A DNA stretch of 64,000 nucleotides, taken from positions 310,001 to 374,000 of the forward strand of contig NZ_CP012882.1 of NCBI RefSeq assembly GCF_002224265.1, written 5' to 3'. Made by a program: the position numbers and the translations under genes. The stretch comes from Vibrio vulnificus NBRC 15645 = ATCC 27562 (lineage in GTDB: Bacteria > Pseudomonadota > Gammaproteobacteria > Enterobacterales > Vibrionaceae). Below, in pieces: positions 35,150-44,712 of this stretch. Within the stretch, counting starts at the first letter, position 1; each line of letters begins with the position of its first letter. The notes under the pieces are model-generated. The model was given only the letters and a program-made list of their open reading frames with translations, was not told the DNA's origin and did no database searches.

Positions 35150-36475
35150 ATGGAAGCGATCAAACCTGCAATGCATGAACCGTTTTGCGTGGATCTCAAA
35201 CACGCGTTGATCTGGGTGGCACGTGCCTTAGATTATGTCGGCATGGACGATCTTCACCACAACCATAGAGTCGCTTACACCGCGTATGAGTGTGCAAAAC
35301 TGCTTGGTTGGGAGAAAAAGAAACAAGAATTCAGCTTCTTAGCGGGCTTAATTCACGACTGTGGCGTCTCCCAGACGGCAGAACATTCGCATCTCATCAG
35401 CGACATGCTCCCCAGCGAAAGCGAGCAGCACTGCCGAGTGGGTTTTCAAGCCCTCGAACAATGCGATATGCTGGCGCAGTTTGCCAACATCATTCTCTAT
35501 CACCATACCGATTGGCTCCATTTGCAGCACGCGCCAATCAGCCCCTATGAGAAAGATGTCGCCGCGCTCATTTACTTAGCCGACCGGCTAGACTTCTTGC
35601 GAGCCAAATACTTAAGTCATACCCAACCAGATCTCATCACCTTGTACAAAAAGGCGATCAGTGAGGAACTGTATTTTTACCGTGGCACACTCTTCTGCCC
35701 GACCTTTGTTGACGCGTTAGTCACACTGATCCACCGAGATGGTTTTTGGTTTGCGATGGACTCAACCCATATCGAAACCGTCCCGTTCTCTTTTAGCCAA
35801 TTGAAATGGTTACATCAAGATCTGTCGATTTCCGCTCTGATTCAACTGGGCCGTTTTATTGCTGGCATCGTCGATGCGAAAAGCCCGTTTACGTACCAAC
35901 ACTCCTTAAAAGTGGCCGAGTTAAGTGAGTACTTAGCCCTGCAAATGGGCCTTCCCAAATCCACCAGCAAGCTGATTTACGTTGCAGGTTTGGTGCACGA
36001 CATTGGCAAGTTGAGAACGCCCGATAGCATCTTGCACAAAGAAGGGCCACTGAGTGAGATCGAATACATCCACATTAAGCGTCATACCGTTGATACCGCC
36101 GTCGCACTCAATATGATTTTCCCTCATTCCAATATCGCCCAGTGGGCGGCCAATCATCATGAAAGGCTCGATGGCAGTGGCTACCCGTACAACAAGAGCG
36201 CTGAACAACTTGATTTGCCATCACGCATCATTGCGATTGCCGATGTTTTCCAAGCCCTGTCGCAAAACCGTCCCTATCGAAGCAAGTTGTCGCCACAAGA
36301 GATCACCGACATCATGTGGCCAATGGTGGAACAAAACCAATTGGATGGCGATGTGTACGCAAAACTCGAGCAGAACTTAAACCACTGCTATGCCATGAGT
36401 ACGGCGCTGTCGTTGAAGGTCTCTGAGGGAGAAACATCGGTTGATGAAGCGAGCTCACTCGTATATTCGCAATAA
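35150..36475 (+). CDS. Double-HD protein with C-terminal HD-GYP (c-di-GMP phosphodiesterase)
   Basis: A 441-residue cytosolic protein with two HD-type domains. The N-terminal one carries LIHDCG (His69-Asp70) and looks like a partial HD hydrolase. The C-terminal one carries LVHDIGK (His283-Asp284), KEGPLSEIEYIHIKRHT and NHHERLDGSGYP, the full HD-GYP signature for hydrolysis of c-di-GMP. GGAG is well placed before the ATG. No receiver or membrane segment is present, so regulation may come through the first HD domain. It is a single-gene unit. Confidence 0.9.
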   Translation: MEAIKPAMHEPFCVDLKHALIWVARALDYVGMDDLHHNHRVAYTAYECAKLLGWEKKKQEFSFLAGLIHDCGVSQTAEHSHLISDMLPSESEQHCRVGFQALEQCDMLAQFANIILYHHTDWLHLQHAPISPYEKDVAALIYLADRLDFLRAKYLSHTQPDLITLYKKAISEELYFYRGTLFCPTFVDALVTLIHRDGFWFAMDSTHIETVPFSFSQLKWLHQDLSISALIQLGRFIAGIVDAKSPFTYQHSLKVAELSEYLALQMGLPKSTSKLIYVAGLVHDIGKLRTPDSILHKEGPLSEIEYIHIKRHTVDTAVALNMIFPHSNIAQWAANHHERLDGSGYPYNKSAEQLDLPSRIIAIADVFQALSQNRPYRSKLSPQEITDIMWPMVEQNQLDGDVYAKLEQNLNHCYAMSTALSLKVSEGETSVDEASSLVYSQ

Positions 36476-36532
36476 ACATGCATCGAAGAAGAGCCATAAA
36501 AACGTCATAACAAAATCGATAAAAGAAAACCG

Positions 36533-36563
36533 ATAAAAAGCCCCTCCAATCTAGGAGAGGCTT
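36533..36563 (-). terminator. Terminator after the GST-like gene
   Basis: AAGCCCCTCC and GGAGAGGCTT pair with one mismatch; on the minus strand the stem is followed by TTTTTATC. It lies about 50 bp past the stop of the yghU-like gene. Confidence 0.7.
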
Positions 36564-36612
36564 ATTGCTGTTGATTGCTCTCACCAATTCAATGATGAGA
36601 AAGACAGAGCGC

Positions 36613-37470
36613 TTAAGGTTGCGTTGCGAGTGCTTGGTCGATGTCACTGGCGCTGTGGCGCTCTTCCACCATCTCCCACGATTCGCCCCAGGTTTTATTG
36701 ACGATACGGCCACGTTTTACTGCGTCACGTTGTTCAATGTCTTTCGCCCAACGCACCACGTTTTGGTAGCTCGCCACGTCTAAAAACTCAGCCGCATTGT
36801 ACAGTTTGCCCAGCACAAGGTTGCCATACCAAGGCCAAACGGCAATGTCAGCAATCGAATATTCATCGCCACCGAGGTAACGATGTTTCGCCAATTGCTT
36901 ATCCAGCACGTCTAATTGACGCTTGGCTTCCATGGTGAAGCGGTTAATCGGGTATTCAAACTTCTCTGGCGCATAAGCGTAGAAATGGCCAAAACCGCCC
37001 CCAAGATAAGGCGCTGAACCTTGCAGCCAGAATAGCCAGTTCATGACTTGAGTACGCGCCGCTAAATCTGTAGGCAACAACTTGCCAAACTTCTCGGCGA
37101 GATAAACCAGAATATGGCCCGATTCAAACACATTGATTGGCTCAGCTGCGGAGCGGTCAACCAAGGCGGGAATTTTTGAGTTGGGATTCACCGCGACAAA
37201 GCCCGACGAAAACTGATCCGCATCGCCAATTTTGATGATGTGCGCATCGTATTCGGCTTCTTTCACGCCAAGAGCCAACAACTCCTCCAGCATGATGGTC
37301 ACCTTCTGACCATTGGGTGTACCCATAGAGTAAAGCTGGAGTGGGTGTGAGCCAACTGGCAGCTCGCGTTCAAATCTCGCACCCGAATCTGGACGGTTGA
37401 TGCTCGCCCACTGACCGCCGTTTTCTTCATTCATGGTCCAGACTGCTGGAGGAGTATAGGTATTTGCCAT
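36613..37470 (-). CDS. yghU: Glutathione S-transferase-like disulfide-bond oxidoreductase (YghU)
   Basis: A 285-residue cytosolic thioredoxin-fold plus helical GST-type protein. The N-terminus YTPPAVWTMNEENGGQWASI and the block LYSMGTPNGQKVTIMLEELL match the YghU/YfcG group, which uses glutathione to reduce disulfides and organic peroxides. AAGGA stands before the ATG. It appears to be a single-gene unit with its own terminator. Confidence 0.9.
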   Translation of the reverse strand: MANTYTPPAVWTMNEENGGQWASINRPDSGARFERELPVGSHPLQLYSMGTPNGQKVTIMLEELLALGVKEAEYDAHIIKIGDADQFSSGFVAVNPNSKIPALVDRSAAEPINVFESGHILVYLAEKFGKLLPTDLAARTQVMNWLFWLQGSAPYLGGGFGHFYAYAPEKFEYPINRFTMEAKRQLDVLDKQLAKHRYLGGDEYSIADIAVWPWYGNLVLGKLYNAAEFLDVASYQNVVRWAKDIEQRDAVKRGRIVNKTWGESWEMVEERHSASDIDQALATQP

Positions 37471-37623
37471 GATGTGTCCTTTTTTGGTTTGGAGGTAATT
37501 ACCTGTTTAATATCAGTCCTTAGACCTCAAATTAAAAGGAATACTTTCCAACGAAACTCGTCTTAACTAGAACGATCGGTTATATATCTTTTCTGAGCTC
37601 AGTACCCGCCTCAATCACACCTT

Positions 37624-39051
37624 TTATAACCCCATCAGGATGTACTTACTTTCCATGTAATCATCCATGCCAAGGAATGAACCTTCTCTCCCTAAGCCCG
37701 ATTCTTTCACGCCACCAAACGGCGCAACCGTGGTGGAAATCAATCCTTCATTGATACCGACAATGCCCGCTTCAAGCGCTTCCGACACGCGCCAAGCTCG
37801 TGAGAGTGATTGTGTATAGAAGTACGCGGCAAGGCCAAAATCGGTGTTGTTGGCACGCTCCAGCACTTCCTCTTCGCTATCAAAGACAAATAGTGGCGCC
37901 ATTGGGCCAAAGGTTTCTTCCTGCGCCACCAGCATCTCATCCGTCACGCCACTGAGCACCAAAGGCTGCACAAGTCGACTGCCTGCCGTGGGTAGTTGAC
38001 CACATTCAATTTGCGCCCCTTTGCTTTGGGCGTCTTCGACGTGTTGCACCACCTTAGCGACTGCGGCATCGTTGATTAACGGGCCAATATGCACGCCTTG
38101 GTCAAAGCCGTTGCCCACTTTAAGCGCCGAGACTTTCGCCACCAGTTTTTGACAAAATTCAGAATAAACCGAGCGCTGAACATAAAGGCGGTTTGCACAG
38201 ACGCAAGTTTGCCCAGCATTGCGGAATTTGGCGATCATTGCCCCTTCAACGGCGGCATCCAAATCGGCATCTTCAAAGACGATAAACGGGGCATTGCCAC
38301 CCAGTTCAAGAGAGAGCTTTTTGATGTTGTCTGCCGATTGACGCATCAGCAGTTTTCCTACCGGCGTTGAGCCCGTGAACGATAATTTACGAACGCGCTT
38401 GTTACTCGTTAGTTCGCCACCAATCGCGACCGCATCGCCGGTGATCACGTTAAATACCCCAGCAGGAAAACCCGCTTTTTCTGCCAGCACAGCCAGTGCA
38501 AGTGCGGTGAAAGGTGTATCCGGCGCGGGTTTTAAAATCACCGGGCAACCTGCTGCAAACGCTGGGCCGCATTTGCGGGTGATCATCGCCGCGGGGAAGT
38601 TCCAAGGCGTAATCGCAGCCACCACGCCGATCGGCTCTTTGGTCACCAAAATCTTGGCGTTTGCTTTATGGCTCGGCACGAGCGTGCCATAGGCTCTGCG
38701 TGCCTCTTCGGCAAACCATTCAATAAAACTGGCGGCATAAAGCACTTCTCCCTTCGCTTCTGCCAATGGCTTACCTTGTTCTAACGTCATGATGTGGGCC
38801 AACTCATCGCTGTGTTCTAGGATCAACTGATGCCAACGATGCAGTAGATTGGCCCGTTCTTGTGCCGTGAGTGCTTTAAACTGCTGAAACGCTTTGTCTG
38901 CACCCGCGATCACCTCTTGGGTCTCCTTTTCCCCCATATTCGGCACCGTACCAATCACTTCGTCGTTAAAAGGATTGGTAATGGTCATGGTTTGCGGCGC
39001 GCTGCGCCATTCACCGAGCAGATAACATTGCTGCCTGAATAATGAATTCAT
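37624..39051 (-). CDS. gabD: NAD(P)+-dependent succinate-semialdehyde dehydrogenase
   Basis: A 475-residue aldehyde dehydrogenase. The cofactor domain shows AAITPWNFPAAMITRK and FTGSTPVGK; the catalytic Glu lies in LELGGNAPFIV and the catalytic Cys in NAGQTCVCANR. Sequence pattern and length fit GabD, which oxidises succinate semialdehyde to succinate. No GABA aminotransferase gene is nearby, so the source of the aldehyde is open. AGGAA is six bases before the ATG. Another aldehyde dehydrogenase with similar substrates cannot be excluded. Confidence 0.87.
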   Translation of the reverse strand: MNSLFRQQCYLLGEWRSAPQTMTITNPFNDEVIGTVPNMGEKETQEVIAGADKAFQQFKALTAQERANLLHRWHQLILEHSDELAHIMTLEQGKPLAEAKGEVLYAASFIEWFAEEARRAYGTLVPSHKANAKILVTKEPIGVVAAITPWNFPAAMITRKCGPAFAAGCPVILKPAPDTPFTALALAVLAEKAGFPAGVFNVITGDAVAIGGELTSNKRVRKLSFTGSTPVGKLLMRQSADNIKKLSLELGGNAPFIVFEDADLDAAVEGAMIAKFRNAGQTCVCANRLYVQRSVYSEFCQKLVAKVSALKVGNGFDQGVHIGPLINDAAVAKVVQHVEDAQSKGAQIECGQLPTAGSRLVQPLVLSGVTDEMLVAQEETFGPMAPLFVFDSEEEVLERANNTDFGLAAYFYTQSLSRAWRVSEALEAGIVGINEGLISTTVAPFGGVKESGLGREGSFLGMDDYMESKYILMGL

Positions 39052-39346
39052 ACTGGATTCCTATTGAGCGTGGGAATGCCGTACACCTGCACGGCATTCA
39101 GTGTCGATGCCCCAATTATAGAGGGCCTAAGCGAAGATACTATACGCCGAATCGTCACTATTTGTAGTGTCACAAGCTCCTTACCTAAGATTCACGCACT
39201 CACCCAACCATTGCCGCCTAAACTGTGTGCTATCACAAACTTCAATCAAGTAATTGAAGTAACACTTTCCGCTCTGTTGCTTTTTTAGACGCCCATATCC
39301 AATAGTGAAAGAAGACGGGAACAACGCGATAGATAAGGAGCCCTTG

Positions 39347-39892
39347 ATGGCTGATATTCAGATCCCCAAATCCCTGCATGAAGTCTTTGGCGAAAAGCAA
39401 TCAGCCTTGGAGATAGCCTGCGTGTTTGCCTTTGCTTTTGTCGGTACTGCCATCGTGTATTGGCACTTATACTTGCCGATGAATGCGGAGTTAAACTGGA
39501 AAGTAGCACTTGGCTTCGTGCTGATTGCCGACGTTTTGGCCGGTTGTGTGGCCAACTTCACCAAAGGCACCAACCAATATTACGCCGCTCGCCCGAGTAG
39601 CCGATTCACCTTCATCGCTATTCATTTTCATATCATCGCGATTGCGTGGTTGCTTGGAGGCTCACTACTGAGCGCTTGGATTATTTGGGGGAACACCATT
39701 GCTGCCGCGATGGTTATCAACTCGCTCAAAGGCCATAAGTTTCAATTATTTATTGCAGCAAACCTGTTGTGCTACGGATTATTGCTCTTACTGATTCTGC
39801 CATTAGAACCTTGGCTTTTGGCTTGTTCGCTGTTTTTCATGACCAAAGTGATGTTCAGCTTCGCCGTTGATCACTACGCTAACGCAGAATAA
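39347..39892 (+). CDS. Small multi-pass inner-membrane protein, unknown function
   Basis: A 181-residue protein. The ATG at 39347 has AAGGAG six bases upstream and gives MADIQIPKSLHEVFGEK; the GTG at 39305 has none. Four to five hydrophobic segments follow (near residues 23-43, 51-70, 86-110, 112-125 and 130-165). I recognise no family. The 295-bp gap before it, divergent from gabD, shows no other gene. Confidence 0.72.
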   Translation: MADIQIPKSLHEVFGEKQSALEIACVFAFAFVGTAIVYWHLYLPMNAELNWKVALGFVLIADVLAGCVANFTKGTNQYYAARPSSRFTFIAIHFHIIAIAWLLGGSLLSAWIIWGNTIAAAMVINSLKGHKFQLFIAANLLCYGLLLLLILPLEPWLLACSLFFMTKVMFSFAVDHYANAE

Positions 39893-39915
39893 ACCTTGCA
39901 CTTGAAATTTGGATT

Positions 39916-39946
39916 GGGCTGCGCACCACTGCTCTCGCAGCCCTTT
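39916..39946 (+). terminator. Rho-independent terminator after the membrane-protein gene
   Basis: GGGCTGCG and CGCAGCCC form a perfect 8-bp stem with a 12-base loop, then TTT. It separates the gene from a convergent chemotaxis receptor gene. Confidence 0.7.
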
Positions 39947-40010
39947 CGCGATCATACCAACCGCGAAAAATATCAGTCACGGAAAGTATCAATCGCTAAA
40001 ATACAAACCG

Positions 40011-41633
40011 CTAAATTTTAAACCTTCCCAGCAGGGTATCTAACTGTTCGCATTGTTCATCGAGCCCCTCACAGGCTTGTTGCACCTGCGCCACCATACT
40101 GACCATCTGTTTTGAACTGTCAGCAATGTTCTGCACATTCAGGTTTATGTCGGCGCTGACGGCGCTTTGCTGAGTCGCTGCAGAGGCAATCTGACTGTTC
40201 ATGTCGTTCATATGCACAATGGAAGCCCCAATTTGGCCTAATGAATCGGTCGCGTTGCTCGCTCGATGTAGCGTTTCTTCACGGCTATTGGCGCTGCGTG
40301 ACATCACCACGACCGCCTCCTGAGCGCCTTGCTGCAAGCGTTCTATCATCGCTTGTATTTCACCCGTACTGTCAGAAGTTCGACTGGCAAGAGAGCGCAC
40401 TTCATCCGCGACTACCGCAAAACCTCGCCCTTGCTCTCCCGCCCGCGCCGCTTCGATCGCCGCGTTGAGTGCCAACAGATTGGTTTGGTCGGCAATGCCA
40501 CGAATCACATCAAGCACCGAAGCGATGTTACTTACCTGGGAGTCCAGTCGGTGAATCACTTGCGTCGCACTTTCAATTTCATCCGACAAATGCTCGATCG
40601 ATTCCACCGTTTGTTGCACCGTGTGCTGAGCTTGCTCTACCTGCTCACTCGCAAGGGAGCTCGACTGCGCCGCTTCACCTGCGCTATCACTCACGGATTG
40701 ACTGGTCGCCTGCATTTCATTCACTGCAGCAGCCACGGTGTGGCTTTCTTGTTGCTGCCCATGAGAAAACTGGCTGATTTGCTGTGTCGATTGCAAAATC
40801 AAATGCATGTCACTGCGCACGCTTTGCGTTGCCGCCACCACCTCTCCAATGGTGTTGTGAATGCGGCTGGTAAATTGGTTAAAGGAGTGCGCGAGCTCGC
40901 CCAACTCATCGTGGCTGCTAATGTCGATACGGCGAGAAAGATCCCCTTCCCCCTCGGCAATATCGCGCATCGCCACCTGAATTTGACACATCGGCTTCAT
41001 CACAAAACGCTGAATCACCCAGTAGGCAAACGACACGCTGATCACCACCGCCGCCAGACCAATGAGGATCACGTTGTCGACAAAGTTCTGGCGTTCAACA
41101 TATTGCTGATTGAGCAACATCAACTCATCATCAATGGCATTACTCAGGGTTTTGAGTTGAGCACGCATCAGCACAAACTCATCGTGAATGTTTTGCTGAT
41201 TGTTGGCGTAATAATGCTCCGCTAAATCAGGCTGATTAAATATCGGTTCATACAATCCGATCCAACTCTGCGTTATTTTCACCAACCTATTAAGCTCCCC
41301 TTGCATTGCGCGAGGAATGAGCTGCGCATCAATTAATTGCTGTACTTTCTTCATTCGCGGAATGGCTTTGTAGGCATTTTCTTTAAATTCCCCGAGATGG
41401 TAGTTCTTTTCATCCTGCGATGAAGCCAGCAGCCAACCTTGCACCGCATTGCTCGACTGGTATAAGTCTCGATAGGCATCTTCTAAGCTCATCACCACCG
41501 GATACATACCGTTATTAATATCGTCGGCTATTTTGGCTTGTTTCTCGGATAAGGAATAATTAATAAATGAGACGACTAAAAACGTCAGTAAAATAATGCC
41601 AACGGGAATCGTCAGCTTGTGTTGAATTTTCAT
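40011..41633 (-). CDS. Methyl-accepting chemotaxis protein (4-helix-bundle sensor type)
   Basis: A 540-residue receptor. Membrane segment one ([21 protein letters not shown]) and two ([23 protein letters not shown]) enclose a helical periplasmic domain of about 150 residues. A HAMP domain ([27 protein letters not shown] in two parts) and the signalling hairpin with [20 protein letters not shown] follow. AGGTAATG precedes the ATG. The ligand is not readable from sequence. Confidence 0.93.
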   Translation of the reverse strand: MKIQHKLTIPVGIILLTFLVVSFINYSLSEKQAKIADDINNGMYPVVMSLEDAYRDLYQSSNAVQGWLLASSQDEKNYHLGEFKENAYKAIPRMKKVQQLIDAQLIPRAMQGELNRLVKITQSWIGLYEPIFNQPDLAEHYYANNQQNIHDEFVLMRAQLKTLSNAIDDELMLLNQQYVERQNFVDNVILIGLAAVVISVSFAYWVIQRFVMKPMCQIQVAMRDIAEGEGDLSRRIDISSHDELGELAHSFNQFTSRIHNTIGEVVAATQSVRSDMHLILQSTQQISQFSHGQQQESHTVAAAVNEMQATSQSVSDSAGEAAQSSSLASEQVEQAQHTVQQTVESIEHLSDEIESATQVIHRLDSQVSNIASVLDVIRGIADQTNLLALNAAIEAARAGEQGRGFAVVADEVRSLASRTSDSTGEIQAMIERLQQGAQEAVVVMSRSANSREETLHRASNATDSLGQIGASIVHMNDMNSQIASAATQQSAVSADINLNVQNIADSSKQMVSMVAQVQQACEGLDEQCEQLDTLLGRFKI

Positions 41634-41847
41634 ATCATTACCTAATTACTGTTTAGGCATATTGTCTGGAAAAGCCATTTTCCATTCTATGACTGATATA
41701 AAAGTTTAATTTCTGCTCAATTTATATTTGAGTCAGGAGTGACTCAAACTCATAAAATAAATTGATACTGCTATGACACAACAGAAACGCTTGCGCTTTT
41801 CATCGCCTCTCACTATAAACAGGTATCCCCTTCGCTTAGGTATTCGC

Positions 41848-42450
41848 ATGCATCTCGCCCTGTTTGATTTCGATGGCACCATCACTCATGAAGATATGTT
41901 TTCGCTCTTTTTGAAACACTCTGCGTCTCCCAAGCGAAAATGGCTAGGTCGGCTCGCGATCATGCCGTTTTATGCCCTGTACAAACTCAAGCTGTTGCCC
42001 GCACATGTGATGCGCCCGATTGCCAGTTGGGTGGCTTTTCGTGGCCGTAATGCCCACCAACTGCGCCAACTGGGAGAGCATTTTTCAGCGGAGGTGATTC
42101 CTCATTACCTCCGAGTGGAAGCGATGGAAAAACTGGCGTGGCACCAAGCCAAAGGCGACCGTATTATCTTGGTTTCTGCCTCACTCGACCTTTACCTTGC
42201 GCCTTGGTGTAAAACCCAAGGTATTGAACTGCTTTGCAGCGAAATGAAAATCCACCACGGCACGTTAACTGGCACCTACCTCAATGGCGATTGCAGCAAA
42301 ACGCGCAAAGTAGCCAGAATCCAAGCGCACTGCGATATCAACCAATACCCGCGCATTTATGCCTATGGCGATACCGATGAAGATCGCCCAATGCTGGCGT
42401 TGGCAGACGAAGCGTATTTTCAATGGGAAAGAGTTGCGCCGGAGGGGTGA
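41848..42450 (+). CDS. HAD-superfamily (subfamily IB) phosphatase
   Basis: A 200-residue enzyme. I use the ATG at 41848, which starts MHLALFDFDGTI so that the HAD nucleophile motif is near the N-terminus and TTAGG lies upstream; the longer frame adds 25 residues of unlikely coding. Motif II is ILVSAS and motif III GDTDEDRPML. It resembles phosphoserine-phosphatase-like HAD-IB enzymes of about this length. The substrate is unknown. Confidence 0.85.
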   Translation: MHLALFDFDGTITHEDMFSLFLKHSASPKRKWLGRLAIMPFYALYKLKLLPAHVMRPIASWVAFRGRNAHQLRQLGEHFSAEVIPHYLRVEAMEKLAWHQAKGDRIILVSASLDLYLAPWCKTQGIELLCSEMKIHHGTLTGTYLNGDCSKTRKVARIQAHCDINQYPRIYAYGDTDEDRPMLALADEAYFQWERVAPEG

Positions 42451-42531
42451 ATGATGTGGTGAGTCGAAATAATGTTCAACTTAGTCTAAGCAAAATCGAA
42501 CCAGCTAGCATTCGATATGCGTAGTATACGA

Positions 42532-43143
42532 TTAGTTAGTAGAGTGATATTTATCACCACTGATTGCGGCATCAAAAATAGATTCAAGAAATGATGTGTT
42601 ACCCAAAAAGCCTTGTATGTTGGCCTCAACCCACTCTTCTTTTGATATCTCTGGCCAATTAATATCATAGCCAGCAATAAAAACCAGTTCTTCGAAAAAG
42701 AAACGGGTTGCCCGACCATTGCCTTCTCGGAATGGGTGAATAACATTAATTTCACAAAAGATATCAGCGATAAGCCGTACAGCTGAAATGCGATCCTTGC
42801 AATGCCTTAACTGAGGAATACGTCCCAACTCTTTTACAAGACTACGCTCTATAAAAACACAATGAGCAAAACGAGAACTACCTTTACTTATATCAACATC
42901 TCGAAACTCTCCAGCCCACCCATATACATCCTGAAAAAGAACCCAATGAAGGTGTTTAAAATGAGTGATATCCATTTCTTCCAGTGTTAACACTGAACTC
43001 GAATATTCGATATACCTAAGTTCAGAAAATGCAACTTCTGCTTTGTCTAAATCGTCGCTATCACGGATATCAAGCAAGTTAACAAGAGTGTTGGAATCTG
43101 GATAGCAATAATGATCCTGCTCTGCGCCGTACTTATCTCGCAT
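42532..43143 (-). CDS. Fic-domain AMP-transferase (toxin)
   Basis: A 203-residue protein with the complete Fic motif HPFREGNGRATR: His136, Glu140, Asn142, Arg144 and Arg147. The N-terminal region (residues 50-70) contains SSSVLTLEEMDITHF, and the flap region FRDVDISKGSS precedes the motif. It would move AMP to hydroxyls of target proteins. It overlaps the upstream antitoxin gene by 11 bp, which is the usual order for class I Fic toxins. Base composition is lower in GC than in the flanking genes, suggesting later gain. Confidence 0.9.
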   Translation of the reverse strand: MRDKYGAEQDHYCYPDSNTLVNLLDIRDSDDLDKAEVAFSELRYIEYSSSVLTLEEMDITHFKHLHWVLFQDVYGWAGEFRDVDISKGSSRFAHCVFIERSLVKELGRIPQLRHCKDRISAVRLIADIFCEINVIHPFREGNGRATRFFFEELVFIAGYDINWPEISKEEWVEANIQGFLGNTSFLESIFDAAISGDKYHSTN

Positions 43144-43288
43144 ACTGCCGCTTTAGTGCCTCCAATGTTTTTTGCTTACCGCTTGAAGTAAGACCTTCAT
43201 AAGACGCACTAACTTTAAAGTTTCTCGCTTTAGGTACAAAACGACGCTCGGTATCTGTTGTACTCTCTTCTTTCTTATCATTTTTCAT
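43133..43288 (-). CDS. Fic antitoxin (VbhA/YhfG-like), 51 residues
   Basis: A small gene that runs from ATG at 43288 to TAA at 43133-43135 and overlaps the Fic start. The product begins MKNDKKEESTTDTERRF and ends LEALKRQYAR, an end much like that of E. coli YhfG (LEELR-HY-R pattern). It contains SASYEG, which fits the inhibitory helix motif (S/T)xxxE(G/N) that blocks ATP binding in class I Fic proteins. The motif, size and overlap with the toxin gene all agree. It falls below common ORF-size cutoffs. Confidence 0.82.
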   Translation of the reverse strand: MKNDKKEESTTDTERRFVPKARNFKVSASYEGLTSSGKQKTLEALKRQYAR

Positions 43289-43437
43289 CGCGATACTCTA
43301 ACAACATGTCTAATGTCGTCATTTTAGCTTTCAAACCTATAACTAGCAAATTCAGCAGCGCAATGCCATTTATAAGCTCAACTCTAGTAAGGCATAGACA
43401 ATCGCAAATCATCGCAGCTTAAACGAGATTCTCTTAG

Positions 43438-43460
43438 CCAAAAGGAGGCCGCAGCCTCCT
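43438..43460 (-). terminator. Terminator after the LPMO gene
   Basis: AGGAGGC and GCCTCCT form a 7-bp stem with loop CGCA; on the minus strand TTTT follows. It lies 24 bp past the stop of the chitin-active gene. Confidence 0.65.
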
Positions 43461-43483
43461 CAGTGTTGAAGCATAACAATGGC

Positions 43484-44665
43484 TTAACGCCAAACGCCCC
43501 ACTCGCCAGTCGTCCCCGGCTCTTCACCCGTAGTCCACCATTGCGCAGTCCATTCTCGGCCATTGTGGCTAACCACATCACCCGCGACATACACTTTATC
43601 TTTGCTCCAACCGTTGGTAGGTAACGTTGGAGGCGTGGTATCCGCTTTGATCAACGAAAGCGCGTAGCTAAAGTTAGCGCTAGGTGCATGCACTTGGTTA
43701 GCAAACAGATTGCTGCTGTCGTACATGTAGTGGTTCATCTCTTGGTGCCAAATGCCGATGTACCAATCTTTATGTTGTTGGCCATTAAATTGCCCCGCCA
43801 GCTCCGCAGCCCAAGTGCCGGTGTTGTTGGCAGAAATAGCCAATGAGATGTCCACTAGCTCAGCACCAGTTGCGTCAAAGGTACGCAAGCGAACCGTATC
43901 ACCGGATTCAACAGGGCCAAAACCTTGTGGTACGAAATAGCCAAGTACGCTGAGGTTGTTACCTGGTTCCGTTGGTGGATCGGTTGGGTCTGTTGGCGGC
44001 GTAGTGCCTCCACTTCTCAAGGTGATGTCACTGCAGTTATAAAAACCTTCGCCAACCACATCAATGCGCTGCCAACGAGTGTAGAGAATGGCATCGCCAC
44101 TGCGATCCGCCGGGAAGGTCACTTTCATGCGGTAGCGTTTTTGTTCATCCACCACGATGTCCCCAGCTGTATCAATCAAGTCGAGATCATCCCAGGTTAA
44201 CGGCAATGACGCATCGTAGCTCGGCTTAGTTAAATAAAATTCCCAGTAAGATGGGTTGTGCGGCGCTTTACCAAAGAACACCAGTTCGATTTGATTGTTG
44301 GCATCTGGTGTGATTGACGTGCGCTGCCAATAGGGTGAAGGGATGTTTAACCCGGCTTTGGCGGAATCACCCGCAGAACAAAGCTCGCCATTTGGAACGA
44401 TGGCTTTGACATGCGCCATATCGCGGTAATTTGGTACGTTCGCGGCAATTTCACTGCGTTGCACAAATGGGTAAGCGCCAGAGGCATCAAACGCCGCCTG
44501 ACACGCTTGGTTTGGGATCTCGTTGGTCCAAAAACCGCCATCTTCATAACAGGTATTTTGTCTGGCACTTGGGTATTCAACCCAACCATGAGCCTGAACC
44601 TGAAAGGTGCTTAACGCGGCAAGAACACTGGCGCTAGCCAGCGAAAAAGAAAGTGCTTTTTTCAT
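43484..44665 (-). CDS. AA10 lytic polysaccharide monooxygenase with chitin-binding C-terminus
   Basis: A 393-residue secreted protein. The ATG at 44665 with AAGGA upstream gives the signal peptide MKKALSFSLASASVLAALSTFQVQA; the mature chain starts at His26 (HGWVEYPSARQ), the copper-binding N-terminal histidine, and His85 (RDMAHVKAIV) is the likely second ligand. The AA10 domain reaches about residue 205, then a PTDPTDPPTEPG linker, a middle beta domain of about 110 residues, and a CBM5/12-type chitin-binding domain (SKDKVYVAGDVVSHNGREWTAQ in two parts). It would cleave crystalline chitin by oxidation. It resembles the spindolin-related proteins of Vibrio. Its leader contains an ERIC-like repeat. 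Confidence 0.9.
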   Translation of the reverse strand: MKKALSFSLASASVLAALSTFQVQAHGWVEYPSARQNTCYEDGGFWTNEIPNQACQAAFDASGAYPFVQRSEIAANVPNYRDMAHVKAIVPNGELCSAGDSAKAGLNIPSPYWQRTSITPDANNQIELVFFGKAPHNPSYWEFYLTKPSYDASLPLTWDDLDLIDTAGDIVVDEQKRYRMKVTFPADRSGDAILYTRWQRIDVVGEGFYNCSDITLRSGGTTPPTDPTDPPTEPGNNLSVLGYFVPQGFGPVESGDTVRLRTFDATGAELVDISLAISANNTGTWAAELAGQFNGQQHKDWYIGIWHQEMNHYMYDSSNLFANQVHAPSANFSYALSLIKADTTPPTLPTNGWSKDKVYVAGDVVSHNGREWTAQWWTTGEEPGTTGEWGVWR

Positions 44666-44712
44666 CCTATTTCCTTTTGTGATTGTCACTCCCTCTACGG
44701 CATACGGGAGAG

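Noticed and set aside
40329..41225. 298-codon open frame on the plus strand, rich in His, Leu and Arg
   Set aside because: It is antisense to the chemotaxis receptor gene, with no recognisable domain.
42486..42755. 89-codon frame on the minus strand overlapping the Fic gene end
   Set aside because: It is out of frame with the Fic gene and shows no independent start signal.
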